From Sphingomonas montanisoli (GTDB lineage Bacteria; Pseudomonadota; Alphaproteobacteria; Sphingomonadales; Sphingomonadaceae), in NCBI RefSeq assembly GCF_008274695.1, contig NZ_VTOU01000001.1:434001-498000 (forward strand): a stretch of DNA of 64,000 nt, read 5' to 3'. Below the pieces are notes generated by a model, which searched no databases, was not told the DNA's origin, and saw nothing but the letters and a program-made list of their open reading frames with translations. Position numbers and translations under genes: made by a program. This document shows, in pieces, positions 37,960-47,791 of this stretch; position 1 is the first letter of the stretch, and each line of letters starts with the position of its first letter.

Positions 37960-38894
37960 CAGCCCCCCGCCCCGATCGCATCCTGTTCGTCACCGGCATG
38001 TCGGGGTCGGGCAAGAAGACCGCGCTCAAGACGTTCGAGGATATGGGCTGGGAGACGGTCGACAACCTGCCGCTATCGCTGGTCGATTCGCTGCTCGGCG
38101 CGGCGCCGGCCGAAGGAGCGCAGGGGCTGAGCCGCCCGGTCGCGATCGGTATCGACAGCCGCACGCGCGAGTTCGACGTCGCCCGTATTGTGCGCGGCGT
38201 ACGCCAATTGCGTGACGACCAGGGTCGTGATGCATCGATCCTGTTCCTCGATGCGTCGGGCGCGGAAATTGCGCGCCGCTATTCGGAGACGCGCAGCCGC
38301 CACCCGCTCGCGCTAGACCGACCGATCGAGGACGGCATCACCTATGAGCGCGAGCTGATGGCTCCGCTGCGCGAAGCCGCCGATCATCTGATCGAGACGA
38401 CCGGGCGCACCACCAACGATCTGCAGGCGCTGCTCCGCCAGTTGTTCGGTGCGACCGGGCAGCCCTCTCAGCTGACGGTGATGAGCTTCGCTTTCTCGCG
38501 TGGGGTGCCACGCGATGCCGATCTGGTTTTCGACATGCGTTTCCTGCGCAATCCGCACTGGGATTCCGATCTGCGTCCCATGACGGGACTCGACGCGGCC
38601 GTAGGCGAATATATTTCCGCCGATCCGATCTGGCCGGAGAGCCTGCGGCGGATCGAGGAACTGCTTTTGCTGTTGCTTCCGCGCTACGAAGCGGAAGGAA
38701 AAAGCTACGTCACCATCGCCATAGGCTGCACCGGCGGGAAGCATCGTTCGGTCCATATGGCGGAGACCATCGCTGCGCGGTTGCGCGACGCAGGTTTTTC
38801 GCCCACGTTGCGACATCGCGATCTGGTTCTGAAGAAACCGGACGTTCAGGGGGATGGCCGAGCCGGGGTAATGTTGAAACGGTCGGACGGATGA
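37956..38894 (+). CDS. rapZ: RNase adapter/nucleotide-binding protein RapZ
   Basis: RapZ-type proteins bind nucleotides and, in enterobacteria, regulate glmS through small RNAs and RNase E. The 312-residue protein has a P-loop GMSGSGKKT (residues 14-22) in which the usual Ser after GK is Lys21, then the conserved DNLP, LFLDASGAEIARRYSETR and HPL segments. The C-terminal sensing domain has GCTGGKHRSVHMAE. It overlaps hprK by 4 bp and sits one base before the EIIA gene. In alphaproteobacteria its targets are not established. Confidence 0.93.
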   Translation: MTAPRPDRILFVTGMSGSGKKTALKTFEDMGWETVDNLPLSLVDSLLGAAPAEGAQGLSRPVAIGIDSRTREFDVARIVRGVRQLRDDQGRDASILFLDASGAEIARRYSETRSRHPLALDRPIEDGITYERELMAPLREAADHLIETTGRTTNDLQALLRQLFGATGQPSQLTVMSFAFSRGVPRDADLVFDMRFLRNPHWDSDLRPMTGLDAAVGEYISADPIWPESLRRIEELLLLLLPRYEAEGKSYVTIAIGCTGGKHRSVHMAETIAARLRDAGFSPTLRHRDLVLKKPDVQGDGRAGVMLKRSDG

Positions 38895-38895
38895 G

Positions 38896-39303
38896 ATGAT
38901 CGGATTGGTGCTCGTGACGCATGGCCGCCTGGCGGCCGAGTTCGTGACGGCGATGGAACATGTCGTGGGCCCGCAGACTGCGATCGAAGCGATCTGCATC
39001 GGCCCCGACGATGACATGGAGAGCCGCCGCGCCGATATCGCGCGCGCGGTGAAGGCGGTCGACGGCGGTGACGGGGTGATCCTGCTGACCGACCTGTTCG
39101 GCGGCACGCCATCGAACCTCGCCATCTCGCTGATGGAGCCGGGTCGGGTCGAAGTCATCGCCGGGATCAACCTGCCGATGCTGATCCGGCTTGAAGGGGC
39201 GCGCAAGATGATGAAGATCAAGGCCGCCGTAGCCGCCGCCCGCGATGCGGGACGCAAATATATATCGGTCGCGTCGGAAGTTTTGGGAGAAGCTGCCGCA
39301 TGA
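38896..39303 (+). CDS. PTS system EIIA component (mannose-type, regulatory)
   Basis: A 135-residue EIIA-Man-like domain starting MIGLVLVTHGRLAAEF. His9 is the predicted phosphorylation site. LTDLFGGTPSNLA is the family signature. No EIIB, EIIC or EIID sugar-transport partner lies nearby, so it is the regulatory EIIA of the alphaproteobacterial PTS branch that feeds ChvGI/HprK signalling. It overlaps the HPr gene by 4 bp. Confidence 0.92.
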   Translation: MIGLVLVTHGRLAAEFVTAMEHVVGPQTAIEAICIGPDDDMESRRADIARAVKAVDGGDGVILLTDLFGGTPSNLAISLMEPGRVEVIAGINLPMLIRLEGARKMMKIKAAVAAARDAGRKYISVASEVLGEAAA

Positions 39304-39575
39304 ACCTGGTCCTTCAAAAAGAAGTCCAGATCACCAACATCCGGGGGCTTCACGCCCGGGCCAGTGCGAAATTCGTTACCCTCGCAAGCGCGCAGAGCGC
39401 CGAGGTAGAAGTTGAAAAGGATGGATCGAAGGTCGCGGGCACCTCGATCATGGGGCTGATGATGCTGGGCGCCGCAAAGGGCGACAGCGTGATCATCTCC
39501 GCCAAAGGCGACGGCGCCGAAAAGGCGCTCGCCGTGCTCGTCGAGCTGGTCGAGGGCAAGTTCGGCGAGGATTGA
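39300..39575 (+). CDS. ptsH: HPr phosphocarrier protein
   Basis: A 91-residue HPr. His18 in RGLHARAS is the phosphocarrier site, and the Ser region TSIMGLMMLGA contains the HprK target. It passes phosphate from enzyme I, not encoded in this window, to the EIIA upstream. The arrangement hprK-rapZ-EIIA-HPr indicates a regulatory, non-transport PTS. Confidence 0.95.
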   Translation: MNLVLQKEVQITNIRGLHARASAKFVTLASAQSAEVEVEKDGSKVAGTSIMGLMMLGAAKGDSVIISAKGDGAEKALAVLVELVEGKFGED

Positions 39576-39605
39576 CCTCGCCTCTCGCTCGATTAGGGGA
39601 AACAG

Positions 39606-40409
39606 ATGCCCCGCCAGATCACCGCCTTTTCCAACCCGCTGATCAAACGCGTCCGATCGCTGCGTGAAAAGCGGCATCGGCGCGATGAGGGTCTGTTCCT
39701 GGCCGAAGGGCTCCGTATCCTGACCGAAGCCGCCGACGAAGGCGTGCTGCCCGATTACATCTTCTTCGCCCGCGACGGCGCCAACCATCCGCTCGCCCAG
39801 CGCCTGATCGCCGATGTCGAAGCTAAGGGCGGCGAAGCGATCGAGACCGAGCGGGACATCCTGTCCAAGCTGTCGGGGAAGGATAACCCCCAAGCTGTGA
39901 TCGGCGTCTATCGCGAACTCGACACCAGCCTGTCGCGGATTGACCGATCGAAAGCCGACATCTGGATCGTCGCGCAGTCGCTGCGCGATCCTGGCAATCT
40001 CGGAACGATCCTGCGCACGGGCGATGCAGTCGGCGCTGGCGGGCTGATCCTGGTCGACGATTGCGTCGATCCCTTCTCGGTCGAATCGGTGCGCGCGACG
40101 ATGGGCGCGTTGTTCACGCAGAAGATCGCGCAGGCGCGCTGGCCCGAATTCCTCGAATGGCTGCGCGCTGGCCCAGGCCAGCTTGTCGGAACCAGCCTGA
40201 AGGCGACCCACGATTATCAGGCGCCTCGCTACGAAGCGCCCACCTTCCTGCTGGTCGGCAACGAGGCCCAAGGGCTTCCGGCCGATTATGAGGCGGAGTG
40301 CGACCTGCTGGTGAAGATGCCGATGCTCGGCAAGGCCGACAGCCTGAACGTGGCGGTCGCGACCGCGGTGATCGCGTATGAGGTGCTGAACCAGCGCAGG
40401 GCGAGATGA
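39606..40409 (+). CDS. SpoU/TrmH-family RNA methyltransferase
   Basis: A 267-residue 2'-O-methyltransferase with the alpha/beta knot. The substrate-binding N-domain (about 1-105) starts FSNPLIKRVRSLREKRHR. Motif 1 is DPGNLGTILRTGDAVG, motif 2 LLVGNEAQGLP and motif 3 MLGKADSLNVAVATAV. It acts on tRNA or 23S rRNA; the exact target cannot be told from sequence. It follows HPr by 31 bp and overlaps greB by 4 bp. Confidence 0.9.
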   Translation: MPRQITAFSNPLIKRVRSLREKRHRRDEGLFLAEGLRILTEAADEGVLPDYIFFARDGANHPLAQRLIADVEAKGGEAIETERDILSKLSGKDNPQAVIGVYRELDTSLSRIDRSKADIWIVAQSLRDPGNLGTILRTGDAVGAGGLILVDDCVDPFSVESVRATMGALFTQKIAQARWPEFLEWLRAGPGQLVGTSLKATHDYQAPRYEAPTFLLVGNEAQGLPADYEAECDLLVKMPMLGKADSLNVAVATAVIAYEVLNQRRAR

Positions 40410-40897
40410 GCGACGGTAAGCCCGTCAACTACATCACGCCGGCCGGCTATGGGGCGATGCGCGCGCGTTATGAGGATCTATTCGCCAAGGAACGCCCCGC
40501 TTTGGTCGAGGTGATCAGCTGGGCCGCCGGTAACGGTGATCGATCCGAAAATGGCGACTATATTTACGGCCGCAAGCGACTGCGCGAGATCGACCGCGAA
40601 CTGGGACACCTCTCGCGCCGCATGAAATCGGCCAAGGTGGTCGATCCGGCGAAGCAGGAGGACCGCAACCGCGTCTATTTCGGCGCGACCGTCACCATCA
40701 TCGACGAGGAGGATAAACGCCGCACCGTCACCCTGGTCGGCGAGGATGAGGCCGATGCGAGCGCGGGCCGGATCAGTTGGCGATCCCCCCTCGCCCACGC
40801 GCTCAAGGGCGCCGCGATCGGCGACCTGCGGCGCGTTCGCCTGCCGGCGGGCGAGAAGGAATGGGAGATCGAGGCGATCGTCTATCCGGTCGCCTGA
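40406..40897 (+). CDS. greB: Transcription elongation factor GreB
   Basis: GreB rescues backtracked RNA polymerase by stimulating transcript cleavage. The 163-residue protein has an N-terminal coiled coil with the acidic tip GDRSENGDYIYGRKRLREID and a C-terminal FKBP-like domain (YFGATVTIIDEEDK, ISWRSPLAHALKG). The DYIYGRKRLREIDRE pattern and the long form favour GreB over GreA. The 165 bp after it contain no gene that I can support. Confidence 0.94.
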   Translation: MSDGKPVNYITPAGYGAMRARYEDLFAKERPALVEVISWAAGNGDRSENGDYIYGRKRLREIDRELGHLSRRMKSAKVVDPAKQEDRNRVYFGATVTIIDEEDKRRTVTLVGEDEADASAGRISWRSPLAHALKGAAIGDLRRVRLPAGEKEWEIEAIVYPVA

Positions 40898-41065
40898 TCG
40901 AACCCCAATAGCCCAAGAAATCCGCGCGCCTCTCGCAGTATTGCCCGACGCGCATCAACCTTCCGCATAATAGGATAGAATCGAACTCGGCGTTTCGTTT
41001 CGGTATAAGCACGCCTTGCGGACTATCGATGTGATTCGGTTTCCGTTGCGTTGTGGGGGTGAGTG

Positions 41066-42784
41066 ATGCCTACCGTGTTGAGAGCAGGGGCGGACGAAAG
41101 TACCGGCCTTTCGGTTGCCGAACGCTGGACCCATTTTAGCGACGCTGTCGAACAGTTGAGCAGCGCGCGGACGCTGGACGCGGTCGTCGCCCTCCTTCGC
41201 CGCCACGCCCGCCGTATCGTTGGTGCGGACGGGATCGCGATCATCCTGCGCGACAACGACAAATGCCACTACGTCGCCGAGGACGCGAAAGCCCCGCTGT
41301 GGGCCGGCCAGAAGTTTCCGGCGGAAACCTGCGTCTCCGGCTGGGCGATGATCCATAACGAGACCGCGATCATCCCCGACGTCCAGGCCGACCCGCGCGT
41401 CCCCTTCGAGGCCTATCGCCCTACCTTCGTGCGCAGCATGGCGATGGTGCCGATCGGCCGGCCCGAGCCGGTTGCGGCCATGGGCGCCTATTGGTCCGAA
41501 ACGGGTGATCCGAGCGCGAATGAGATCGCGCTGCTTGAAGCACTTGCGCGCTCGGCCGCGACCGCGATCGAGAATATGCGGCTGATCGGATCGCTGGAGA
41601 CGCTCAACGCCAATCTGGGCCAACGCGTTGCCGAACGCACCGCGGAGCTGGAAAAGGCGCAGGAAATCCTGCGCCAGACCCAGAAGATGGAGGTGATCGG
41701 GCAGCTGACCGGCAATGTCGCGCACGATTTCAACAATCTCCTGTCGCCGATCATGGCCAGCCTCGACCTGATCCTGATCCGCGCCAATGGCGACGAGCGG
41801 CTGCAACGCAGCGCCACCGTCGCGATGGACGCGGCCGAGCGCGCCAAGACGCTGATCCAGCGCCTCCTCGCCTTTGCCCGCCGCCAGCCGCTCAGCACCA
41901 AGCCGGTCGGGCTCGACAAGCTGACCGAGAATATGTCGAGTCTGCTGGCCAGCACCGTTGGTCAGCGGATCGAGCTGCGCATCGACTGTGCGGGTGGCCT
42001 GCCGCCGGTGCGCATCGACGAACATCAACTGGAAATGGCGGTCCTCAACCTGGTGGTGAACGCGCGCGACGCGATGGGCGACGGCGGTAGGTTGGTCCTC
42101 TCGGTACGCCTGCCGGGCCTGGGCGAGCCACGCCCCGCAAATCTGCCCGCCGGCGATTTCGTGCGGCTGGCCGTCACCGACACCGACAGCGGCATGGACG
42201 CGCACACACTGAAGAACGCGATCGAACCCTTCTTCTCGACCAAGACGAGCGGACAAGGCACCGGCCTGGGCCTGTCGATGGTCCACGGCCTGATGGGCCA
42301 GCTCGGCGGAGGCCTGGAGCTGCACAGCAAGCCGGGCAAGGGCACCGAGGTCGCCCTGTGGCTCCCCGTAGCCAAGACCGCGATCGAGACGCCCGAGGCC
42401 GAACCCGACGTGGAAGGTGAGGCAAGCCCCGGTTCGGTCCTGATCGTCGACGACGAACCGATCGTGCGGTCGGGCACCGCCGACATGCTCGAAGATCTGG
42501 GCTACAAGGTGGTCCAGGCCGAAAATGCGCGCCAGGCGATCGACCTGATCGAAGGCGGCTTCGTGCCTTCGCTGGTCATCACCGATCATATCATGCCCGG
42601 CATGACCGGTGCCGAATTCGCGCTGCGACTGCGCGTCGAGCATCCCGACACCGCGATCCTGATCATCTCGGGCTACCAGGGCATCGACCTGATCGCCCCC
42701 GACATCGTTCGCCTGTCCAAGCCGTTCCGACAGATCCATCTGGTCGCGAGCATCGCGGCGGCGCGGGATCAGGTCGCGGCGTAA
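41066..42784 (+). CDS. GAF-domain hybrid histidine kinase with receiver
   Basis: A 572-residue soluble hybrid kinase. It has a GAF domain (about 25-172), a coiled segment (AERTAELEKAQEILRQTQ), a phosphoacceptor helix with His220 in NVAHDFNNLLSP, a HATPase domain with NLVVNARDAMGDGG and GTGLGLSMVHG, and a C-terminal receiver domain (about 455-570) with VDDEP and the acceptor Asp in ITDHIMPGMTG. The HDFNN type is common in alphaproteobacterial cytosolic hybrid kinases. A GTG three bases before the ATG is an alternative start. No partner regulator is adjacent. Confidence 0.9.
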   Translation: MPTVLRAGADESTGLSVAERWTHFSDAVEQLSSARTLDAVVALLRRHARRIVGADGIAIILRDNDKCHYVAEDAKAPLWAGQKFPAETCVSGWAMIHNETAIIPDVQADPRVPFEAYRPTFVRSMAMVPIGRPEPVAAMGAYWSETGDPSANEIALLEALARSAATAIENMRLIGSLETLNANLGQRVAERTAELEKAQEILRQTQKMEVIGQLTGNVAHDFNNLLSPIMASLDLILIRANGDERLQRSATVAMDAAERAKTLIQRLLAFARRQPLSTKPVGLDKLTENMSSLLASTVGQRIELRIDCAGGLPPVRIDEHQLEMAVLNLVVNARDAMGDGGRLVLSVRLPGLGEPRPANLPAGDFVRLAVTDTDSGMDAHTLKNAIEPFFSTKTSGQGTGLGLSMVHGLMGQLGGGLELHSKPGKGTEVALWLPVAKTAIETPEAEPDVEGEASPGSVLIVDDEPIVRSGTADMLEDLGYKVVQAENARQAIDLIEGGFVPSLVITDHIMPGMTGAEFALRLRVEHPDTAILIISGYQGIDLIAPDIVRLSKPFRQIHLVASIAAARDQVAA

Positions 42785-42897
42785 AGGATCCGAAGCGAGC
42801 CTTATTCTCGTCTGTTTCGGTTCCAATCCACTAGGCTGTCGCTTGTCATTGCTGAAATTGTGGCCAAATCTGCCGTCCTTTACGGTCGGGGGGCCAC

Positions 42898-44961
42898 ATG
42901 ATCGACAGTCGCGCCATTCGCTATTCACTCGGCGCGACCTTGATTCTGGCGACGATATTGCATGCGGGCCGCCTGTATTTCGAAATGCCCACAAATTCGA
43001 TCGATGGCGCGTTTCAGACCTATAGCGCCGTCAGCGCCTATGCCCGCGGTCAAAGTCTGGGGGTGGATTTCCAATCCTATCTCGGCGCCCTCATGCCATT
43101 GGCGATCGTTCCGATATTCCTCGTCCTGGGCAAGACTGTATTCGCGTCGACCGCATCGGCCGCCATGCTCGCCTGTGCGGGGTTGTACTTTACGTTCGTC
43201 GTGCTGCTTCGCCTGACGACGCAGCTCACCAAAAGCGACGCAGCTCTCTGGGCGATGTCGGCCACGTTCCTCGGTATCGCGGGGATCAAGCTGTGGGCGA
43301 TGATGGTTTTGCCCGGCGTGTCGCTCAAGGCGCTGCGCTTTGCACTCCCGTTCGTTGTCGCGCTGCCGATGTGGGCGCTGCTGACGAAGAGTCAGGTCAA
43401 GGCCGCAAGCCAGCAACTGCCGTTGCTTCCGTGCGTCGCACTAGGAGCAGTCATCGCCATCGCCTCGCTCTGGTCGAACGACGCAGGCATACCGTGCCTC
43501 ATCGCCGCAACCACGGTTCATGCGACGCTGTGTTTTCGAACGCTGGACCGCGTCGCGGCCATCACCGCGATCGCGACCGTGCTGGCATCTACCGTCACCA
43601 CAATCGTCATGATCGTCATGCTGCTGACCCACGGCGCGCCGGCGGATTGGCTGCACTACACATTCGTATCGACCCCGACCGATCAACCCTGGTTCTTCCC
43701 GCCCTGGTCACCCGACGAACGGGTTCTGGGGATCACCGACATCCTCCACATCCTGAAAATGCCGACCGGCTGGACCATCGCCTGCTGCGGCGCGACAGCC
43801 TGCATCGCGGGATACCGGCTGCTGGCCCGGCAAGGCGAAGCCGTCTCCACTGCGATGGTCGCTTTCATCTATGCAGCCACGACCGGCATCGGCCTTCTGC
43901 CGCAACTGGCGGGGCATCTGAACGTCGATTACGGCTTCGGCACGGTCGTCCCTGCCCTGTTCGCGCCCCTGTGGCTCGTCCCGCGGCTGGGCGTTGCAGC
44001 CACACGATGGCTGATGTCGCGCTGGCGGGTGCACATAGCCTGCCTGCTTGCCCTGCTCGCGCTGGCTGCCATCGCCGGGAGCGTCCATGCGCGCCTGAAA
44101 CGTGGTTATGCTTATAGCCCGACGATCGGCGCCTATATCGATCCACGCGAAGCCGACACGTTGGCAACGATGGACCGCGCCGGACCGATCATTGCCCGCA
44201 TTTCACCCGATCCCAAAGACCGCATCCTTTCGACATATTTTTCCGCGCTCAGCATCGCCGCGCAGGCCGATTCCCCCACCCGCTATGGATCGATCATCCA
44301 TGTTCTGGGGGATGATGCCCGCCGCGAATATGTCGCCAAGATCCGCGATACCGATTTCGCACTGGTGACCACGATAAGCCCCGAATCGTCCGCCTGGGGT
44401 GGCTGGAATCTGCGCGCATCGTGGTTTGCGATGAAGCTTGTCGTCGAAACCTATGAGCCATTCGCAAAATCCGCGCAGCACATTTTCTGGAAGCGTCGCG
44501 AGACGCCGCTGCCACCGCCTGCGGCCATGTCCTGTACCGTGCGAACCATCGACGACGGGGCCGTCGAACTGACCTTTTCCGATATCGCCGGCAAAGCTGC
44601 TTCAGACGGCGCTTGGTATGTCGATGTCGGCGTCCGGGTCAGCCACGTCGCCGATCGCTACTGGATCGCCACCGAGGTCATCAGCCCTGCAGAGAAGGCG
44701 CTCGTCGTGAGCAGGAAAAATGCTTGGGTCGATTTCCCGAGCTATGGACTGCCGCCGGAAAAGCAGCTCACGTTGATGGCCGAACATGCCACGGGAAAGC
44801 CAACGCGGATCACGCTCAAGGGGGTTCCGGGGCCATCGGTCAAACTTAGCGGGCAATGCGTCGCAATGCGCATCGCGCCGGTGGCACTCGTGGGCGCGCT
44901 GCCCATTCTTAATGACCGGACCCTGCGCGACGCGCTGACGCCCCGCCTGCCCCACGGCTGA
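42898..44961 (+). CDS. Large hypothetical membrane protein with a C-terminal soluble domain
   Basis: A 687-residue protein of unknown function. About ten hydrophobic helices fill residues 10-400. They are followed by a soluble part of about 280 residues that is probably periplasmic. Early loops have FEMPTNSIDGAFQTYSA and a YLGALMP motif, which recall GT-C glycosyltransferase loops, but no catalytic residues can be named. The C-terminal part has beta-rich segments (AMSCTVRTI, VELTFSDIAG). It stands alone, with a 113-bp upstream gap showing nothing recognisable. Confidence 0.8.
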   Translation: MIDSRAIRYSLGATLILATILHAGRLYFEMPTNSIDGAFQTYSAVSAYARGQSLGVDFQSYLGALMPLAIVPIFLVLGKTVFASTASAAMLACAGLYFTFVVLLRLTTQLTKSDAALWAMSATFLGIAGIKLWAMMVLPGVSLKALRFALPFVVALPMWALLTKSQVKAASQQLPLLPCVALGAVIAIASLWSNDAGIPCLIAATTVHATLCFRTLDRVAAITAIATVLASTVTTIVMIVMLLTHGAPADWLHYTFVSTPTDQPWFFPPWSPDERVLGITDILHILKMPTGWTIACCGATACIAGYRLLARQGEAVSTAMVAFIYAATTGIGLLPQLAGHLNVDYGFGTVVPALFAPLWLVPRLGVAATRWLMSRWRVHIACLLALLALAAIAGSVHARLKRGYAYSPTIGAYIDPREADTLATMDRAGPIIARISPDPKDRILSTYFSALSIAAQADSPTRYGSIIHVLGDDARREYVAKIRDTDFALVTTISPESSAWGGWNLRASWFAMKLVVETYEPFAKSAQHIFWKRRETPLPPPAAMSCTVRTIDDGAVELTFSDIAGKAASDGAWYVDVGVRVSHVADRYWIATEVISPAEKALVVSRKNAWVDFPSYGLPPEKQLTLMAEHATGKPTRITLKGVPGPSVKLSGQCVAMRIAPVALVGALPILNDRTLRDALTPRLPHG

Positions 44962-44978
44962 AAAGACGGGACGCTTAC

Positions 44979-45008
44979 GAAAAAGGCCCGCGGTTTCCCA
45001 CGGGCCTT
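44979..45008 (-). terminator. Rho-independent terminator of sdhCDA
   Basis: On the minus strand AAGGCCCG pairs with CGGGCCTT and a T-run (TTTTTCG) follows, 27 bp after the sdhA stop. It indicates that sdhA is the last gene of the transcript. Confidence 0.85.
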
Positions 45009-45034
45009 CGTGTTTGGATCGAATCGGGGAGTGC

Positions 45035-46822
45035 TTAGTAAACGCGGGCCTTCGGCTTGATATATTCGATCTCGTCGGTGAGCGTGTATTCGTGGACCGG
45101 GCGATAGTCGATCTTGACGTCGCCCTTGTCGAACCAGACGACCGTATGCTTCATCCAGTTGGCGTCGTCGCGGTTCGGGAAATCCTCGTGCATATGCGCG
45201 CCGCGGCTTTCCTGGCGGTTGCCCGCCGAGTGCATGGTGACGACCGCCTGGGGCAGCATGTTGTCGAGCTCCATCGTCTCGACCAAATCGGTGTTCCAGA
45301 TCAGCGAGCGATCGGTAATCCCGACGTCCGACAGGCTCTCGTAAACACGGTCGATCTGGGTCCGGCCCTCGGTCAGCAGCGCGGTGTCGCGGAACACGGC
45401 GCAATGCTTCTGCATCGTGTGCTGCATGTCGAGGCGAATCTGCGCGGTCGGCGTGCCGCCCTTGGCATTGCGATAGTGATCGAGACGGGCGAGCGCCTTG
45501 TCGTCCGACTCCTTGTTCACCACGCCATGCTTCGAGTTGGGCTGCACCAGCTCCGCAATGCGGAAGCCGGTCGCGCGGCCGAACACCACGAGATCGATCA
45601 GCGAGTTCGAACCCAGGCGGTTGGCGCCATGGACCGAAACGCAGGCCGCCTCGCCCACCGCGAACAGGCCGGGGACGACCGCGTCGGGATTGCCATCCTT
45701 CAGCGTGACGACTTCGCCATGATAGTTACACGGCACGCCACCCATATTGTAGTGGACGGTGGGCGTGACCGGCAACGGCTGACGCGTGAGATCGACGCCG
45801 GCGAAGATCTTGCCGGTCTCGGTGATGCCGGGCAGGCGCTCCGCCAGCACCTTGGGATCGATATGATCGAGGTGCAGGTAGATATAGTCGCCGTTCTTGC
45901 CGACGCCGCGGCCTTCGCGCATCTCCGCCGCCATCGAGCGGGCGACGACGTCGCGCGACGCAAGATCCTTGGCCGACGGAGCGTAACGCTCCATGAAGCG
46001 CTCGCCTTCGGAGTTGGTGAGGTAGCCGCCCTCGCCGCGCGCACCTTCGGTGATGAGCACGCCGGCGCCGTAGATGCCGGTCGGGTGGAACTGCACGAAC
46101 TCCATGTCCTGCAAAGGCAGGCCGGCGCGCAGCACCATGCCGCCGCCGTCACCCGTGCAGGTGTGCGCCGAGGTGGCCGAGAAGTAGGTGCGGCCCGAAC
46201 CGCCCGTCGCCAGCACGGTGGCGTGGCTGCGGAAGCGGTGGATCGATCCGTCTTCCATGCAGAGCGCGATCACGCCCTTGCACTCACCATTCTCCATGAT
46301 GAGATCGAGCGCGATATATTCGACGTAGAAGTCCGTGTCGTACTTCAGGCTCTGCTGATAGAGCGCGTGAAGCATCGCATGGCCGGTACGGTCGGCGGCG
46401 GCGCAGGTGCGCTGCACCGGCGGGCCGGCACCCATATTCTGCATGTGGCCGCCGAACGGACGCTGGTAGATCGTCCCGTCCTCGTTACGGCTGAACGGCA
46501 CGCCGGCATGTTCCAGCTCGATCACGGCCGCCGGCGCTTCGCGCACCATATATTCGATCGCGTCCTGGTCACCCAGCCAGTCCGAACCCTTGACGGTATC
46601 GAACATGTGCCAGGTCCAATGGTCCGGCGAGTTGTTGCCCAGCGAGGCAGCAATGCCGCCCTGAGCCGCGACCGTGTGGCTGCGGGTGGGGAACACCTTG
46701 GTGATGCAGGCGGTGCGCAGACCCTTTTCCGCGCAGCCCATCGTGGCGCGCAGACCCGAGCCGCCCGCGCCGACGACGACGGCGTCATAGACGTGGTCGA
46801 TGATCTTGTAAGCTTCGGCCAT
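45035..46822 (-). CDS. sdhA: Succinate dehydrogenase flavoprotein subunit
   Basis: SdhA oxidises succinate to fumarate in the TCA cycle and complex II. The 595-residue protein starts [20 protein letters not shown] with the dinucleotide-binding GAGGSGLRA, the FAD-attachment His in [10 protein letters not shown], and the active-site region HPTGIYGAG with [11 protein letters not shown]. The ATG at 46822 shares an A with the sdhD stop. Length is standard. The iron-sulphur subunit SdhB is not in the operon here. Confidence 0.98.
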   Translation of the reverse strand: MAEAYKIIDHVYDAVVVGAGGSGLRATMGCAEKGLRTACITKVFPTRSHTVAAQGGIAASLGNNSPDHWTWHMFDTVKGSDWLGDQDAIEYMVREAPAAVIELEHAGVPFSRNEDGTIYQRPFGGHMQNMGAGPPVQRTCAAADRTGHAMLHALYQQSLKYDTDFYVEYIALDLIMENGECKGVIALCMEDGSIHRFRSHATVLATGGSGRTYFSATSAHTCTGDGGGMVLRAGLPLQDMEFVQFHPTGIYGAGVLITEGARGEGGYLTNSEGERFMERYAPSAKDLASRDVVARSMAAEMREGRGVGKNGDYIYLHLDHIDPKVLAERLPGITETGKIFAGVDLTRQPLPVTPTVHYNMGGVPCNYHGEVVTLKDGNPDAVVPGLFAVGEAACVSVHGANRLGSNSLIDLVVFGRATGFRIAELVQPNSKHGVVNKESDDKALARLDHYRNAKGGTPTAQIRLDMQHTMQKHCAVFRDTALLTEGRTQIDRVYESLSDVGITDRSLIWNTDLVETMELDNMLPQAVVTMHSAGNRQESRGAHMHEDFPNRDDANWMKHTVVWFDKGDVKIDYRPVHEYTLTDEIEYIKPKARVY

Positions 46823-47211
46823 TATGCCGGCACTCCCGCGAAGGCGATCTTGAGGATCGAGAAGATCGCGAGGGCAGCCCCGCCGATCGCATAGAGATTG
46901 AGCAGCAGGGTCCAGAACACCTTGCCCGCTTCCTCGTGCACATAATCTTCCATCAGGACCTGGAGACCCAGGCGCAGGTGGGTGAAGACCGACGCGGTCA
47001 GCAGCACCAGCGGCACAGCGACGAGCGGCGAGGAAATCCACTTCACCACGCCTTCATAATCGAGGTGCGGCAGGCGGAAGATCGAGATGACGAACCAGGT
47101 GACGAGCAGCAGGTTGCCCGCCGCGGTCACCCGCGAGCGCCACCAATGCTGCGACCCGTGCTTGGCCGATCCCAGACCGCGAACGCGGCCGATACCAGTG
47201 CCGGTGCCCAT
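46822..47211 (-). CDS. sdhD: Succinate dehydrogenase membrane anchor subunit
   Basis: A 129-residue membrane anchor with three hydrophobic helices (about 33-47, 61-80 and 99-125). The haem-ligand region [17 protein letters not shown] is the recognised SdhD motif, with HxxxxxQ and EDY. It helps bind ubiquinone and haem b in complex II. Start and stop each share one base with their neighbours (TGATG and TAATG), so sdhC, sdhD and sdhA are translationally coupled. Confidence 0.92.
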   Translation of the reverse strand: MGTGTGIGRVRGLGSAKHGSQHWWRSRVTAAGNLLLVTWFVISIFRLPHLDYEGVVKWISSPLVAVPLVLLTASVFTHLRLGLQVLMEDYVHEEAGKVFWTLLLNLYAIGGAALAIFSILKIAFAGVPA

Positions 47212-47612
47212 CAGTTCGCCCCCATCTTCGCGAAGATCGTGCCCCAGATCGCGATCGTCACGACGACCGCGCCGACCATGCACACGATCGACCACAGGCG
47301 ATTGGTGCGCAGTTCGTAGCCCGCGCCCACATCGAGCACGAAGTGGCGCAAGCCCGAGAACATGTGGTTGAAGAACGACCAGGTGAGGCCGACGGCCACC
47401 AGATAGCCGAACCAGCTGGTCGCGACCTTTAGAAAGGTGGCGTAGGCTTCGGGCCCCATTGCGGCGGCGACGAGCCACCAGATAAAGCCGATACCCCCGG
47501 CGACCGCGAGCGCGGTCCCCGTCGCACGATGCAGGATGGAGACCGCCATGGCCGGTCCCCATTTCCAGATCGTCAGATGCGGCGACAGCGGCCGTGCATG
47601 ATTGCGCGCCAT
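47211..47612 (-). CDS. sdhC: Succinate dehydrogenase cytochrome b556 subunit
   Basis: A 133-residue membrane protein beginning MARNHARPLSPHLTIW, the SdhC hallmark, with three helices and the haem-binding segment FNHMFSGLRHFVLDVG. SILHRATG in the first helix contributes to the quinone site. GGGAGG sits just before the ATG. It is the first gene of the sdhCDA unit and is divergent from the chemoreceptor gene. Confidence 0.94.
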   Translation of the reverse strand: MARNHARPLSPHLTIWKWGPAMAVSILHRATGTALAVAGGIGFIWWLVAAAMGPEAYATFLKVATSWFGYLVAVGLTWSFFNHMFSGLRHFVLDVGAGYELRTNRLWSIVCMVGAVVVTIAIWGTIFAKMGAN

Positions 47613-47791
47613 GTTCCCTCCCTTGAAACGCAGGCTCGAAACGGTCCTTAGTCAAAGAAGCGCGCCATGCAAGGCGCACGACGCGATAGATCGTGGAAAA
47701 CGCTTCCTTTCGAAAAAGCGTCAACGGCTCGTTTACCAATCATCCTTATCCCGACGGCGACGCGGCAAGGCGCGAGAGGACGGATGAGTCG

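Noticed and set aside
40955-42994. 679-codon frame opposite the hybrid kinase
   Set aside because: Shadow of a kinase with all sequence boxes in place on the other strand.
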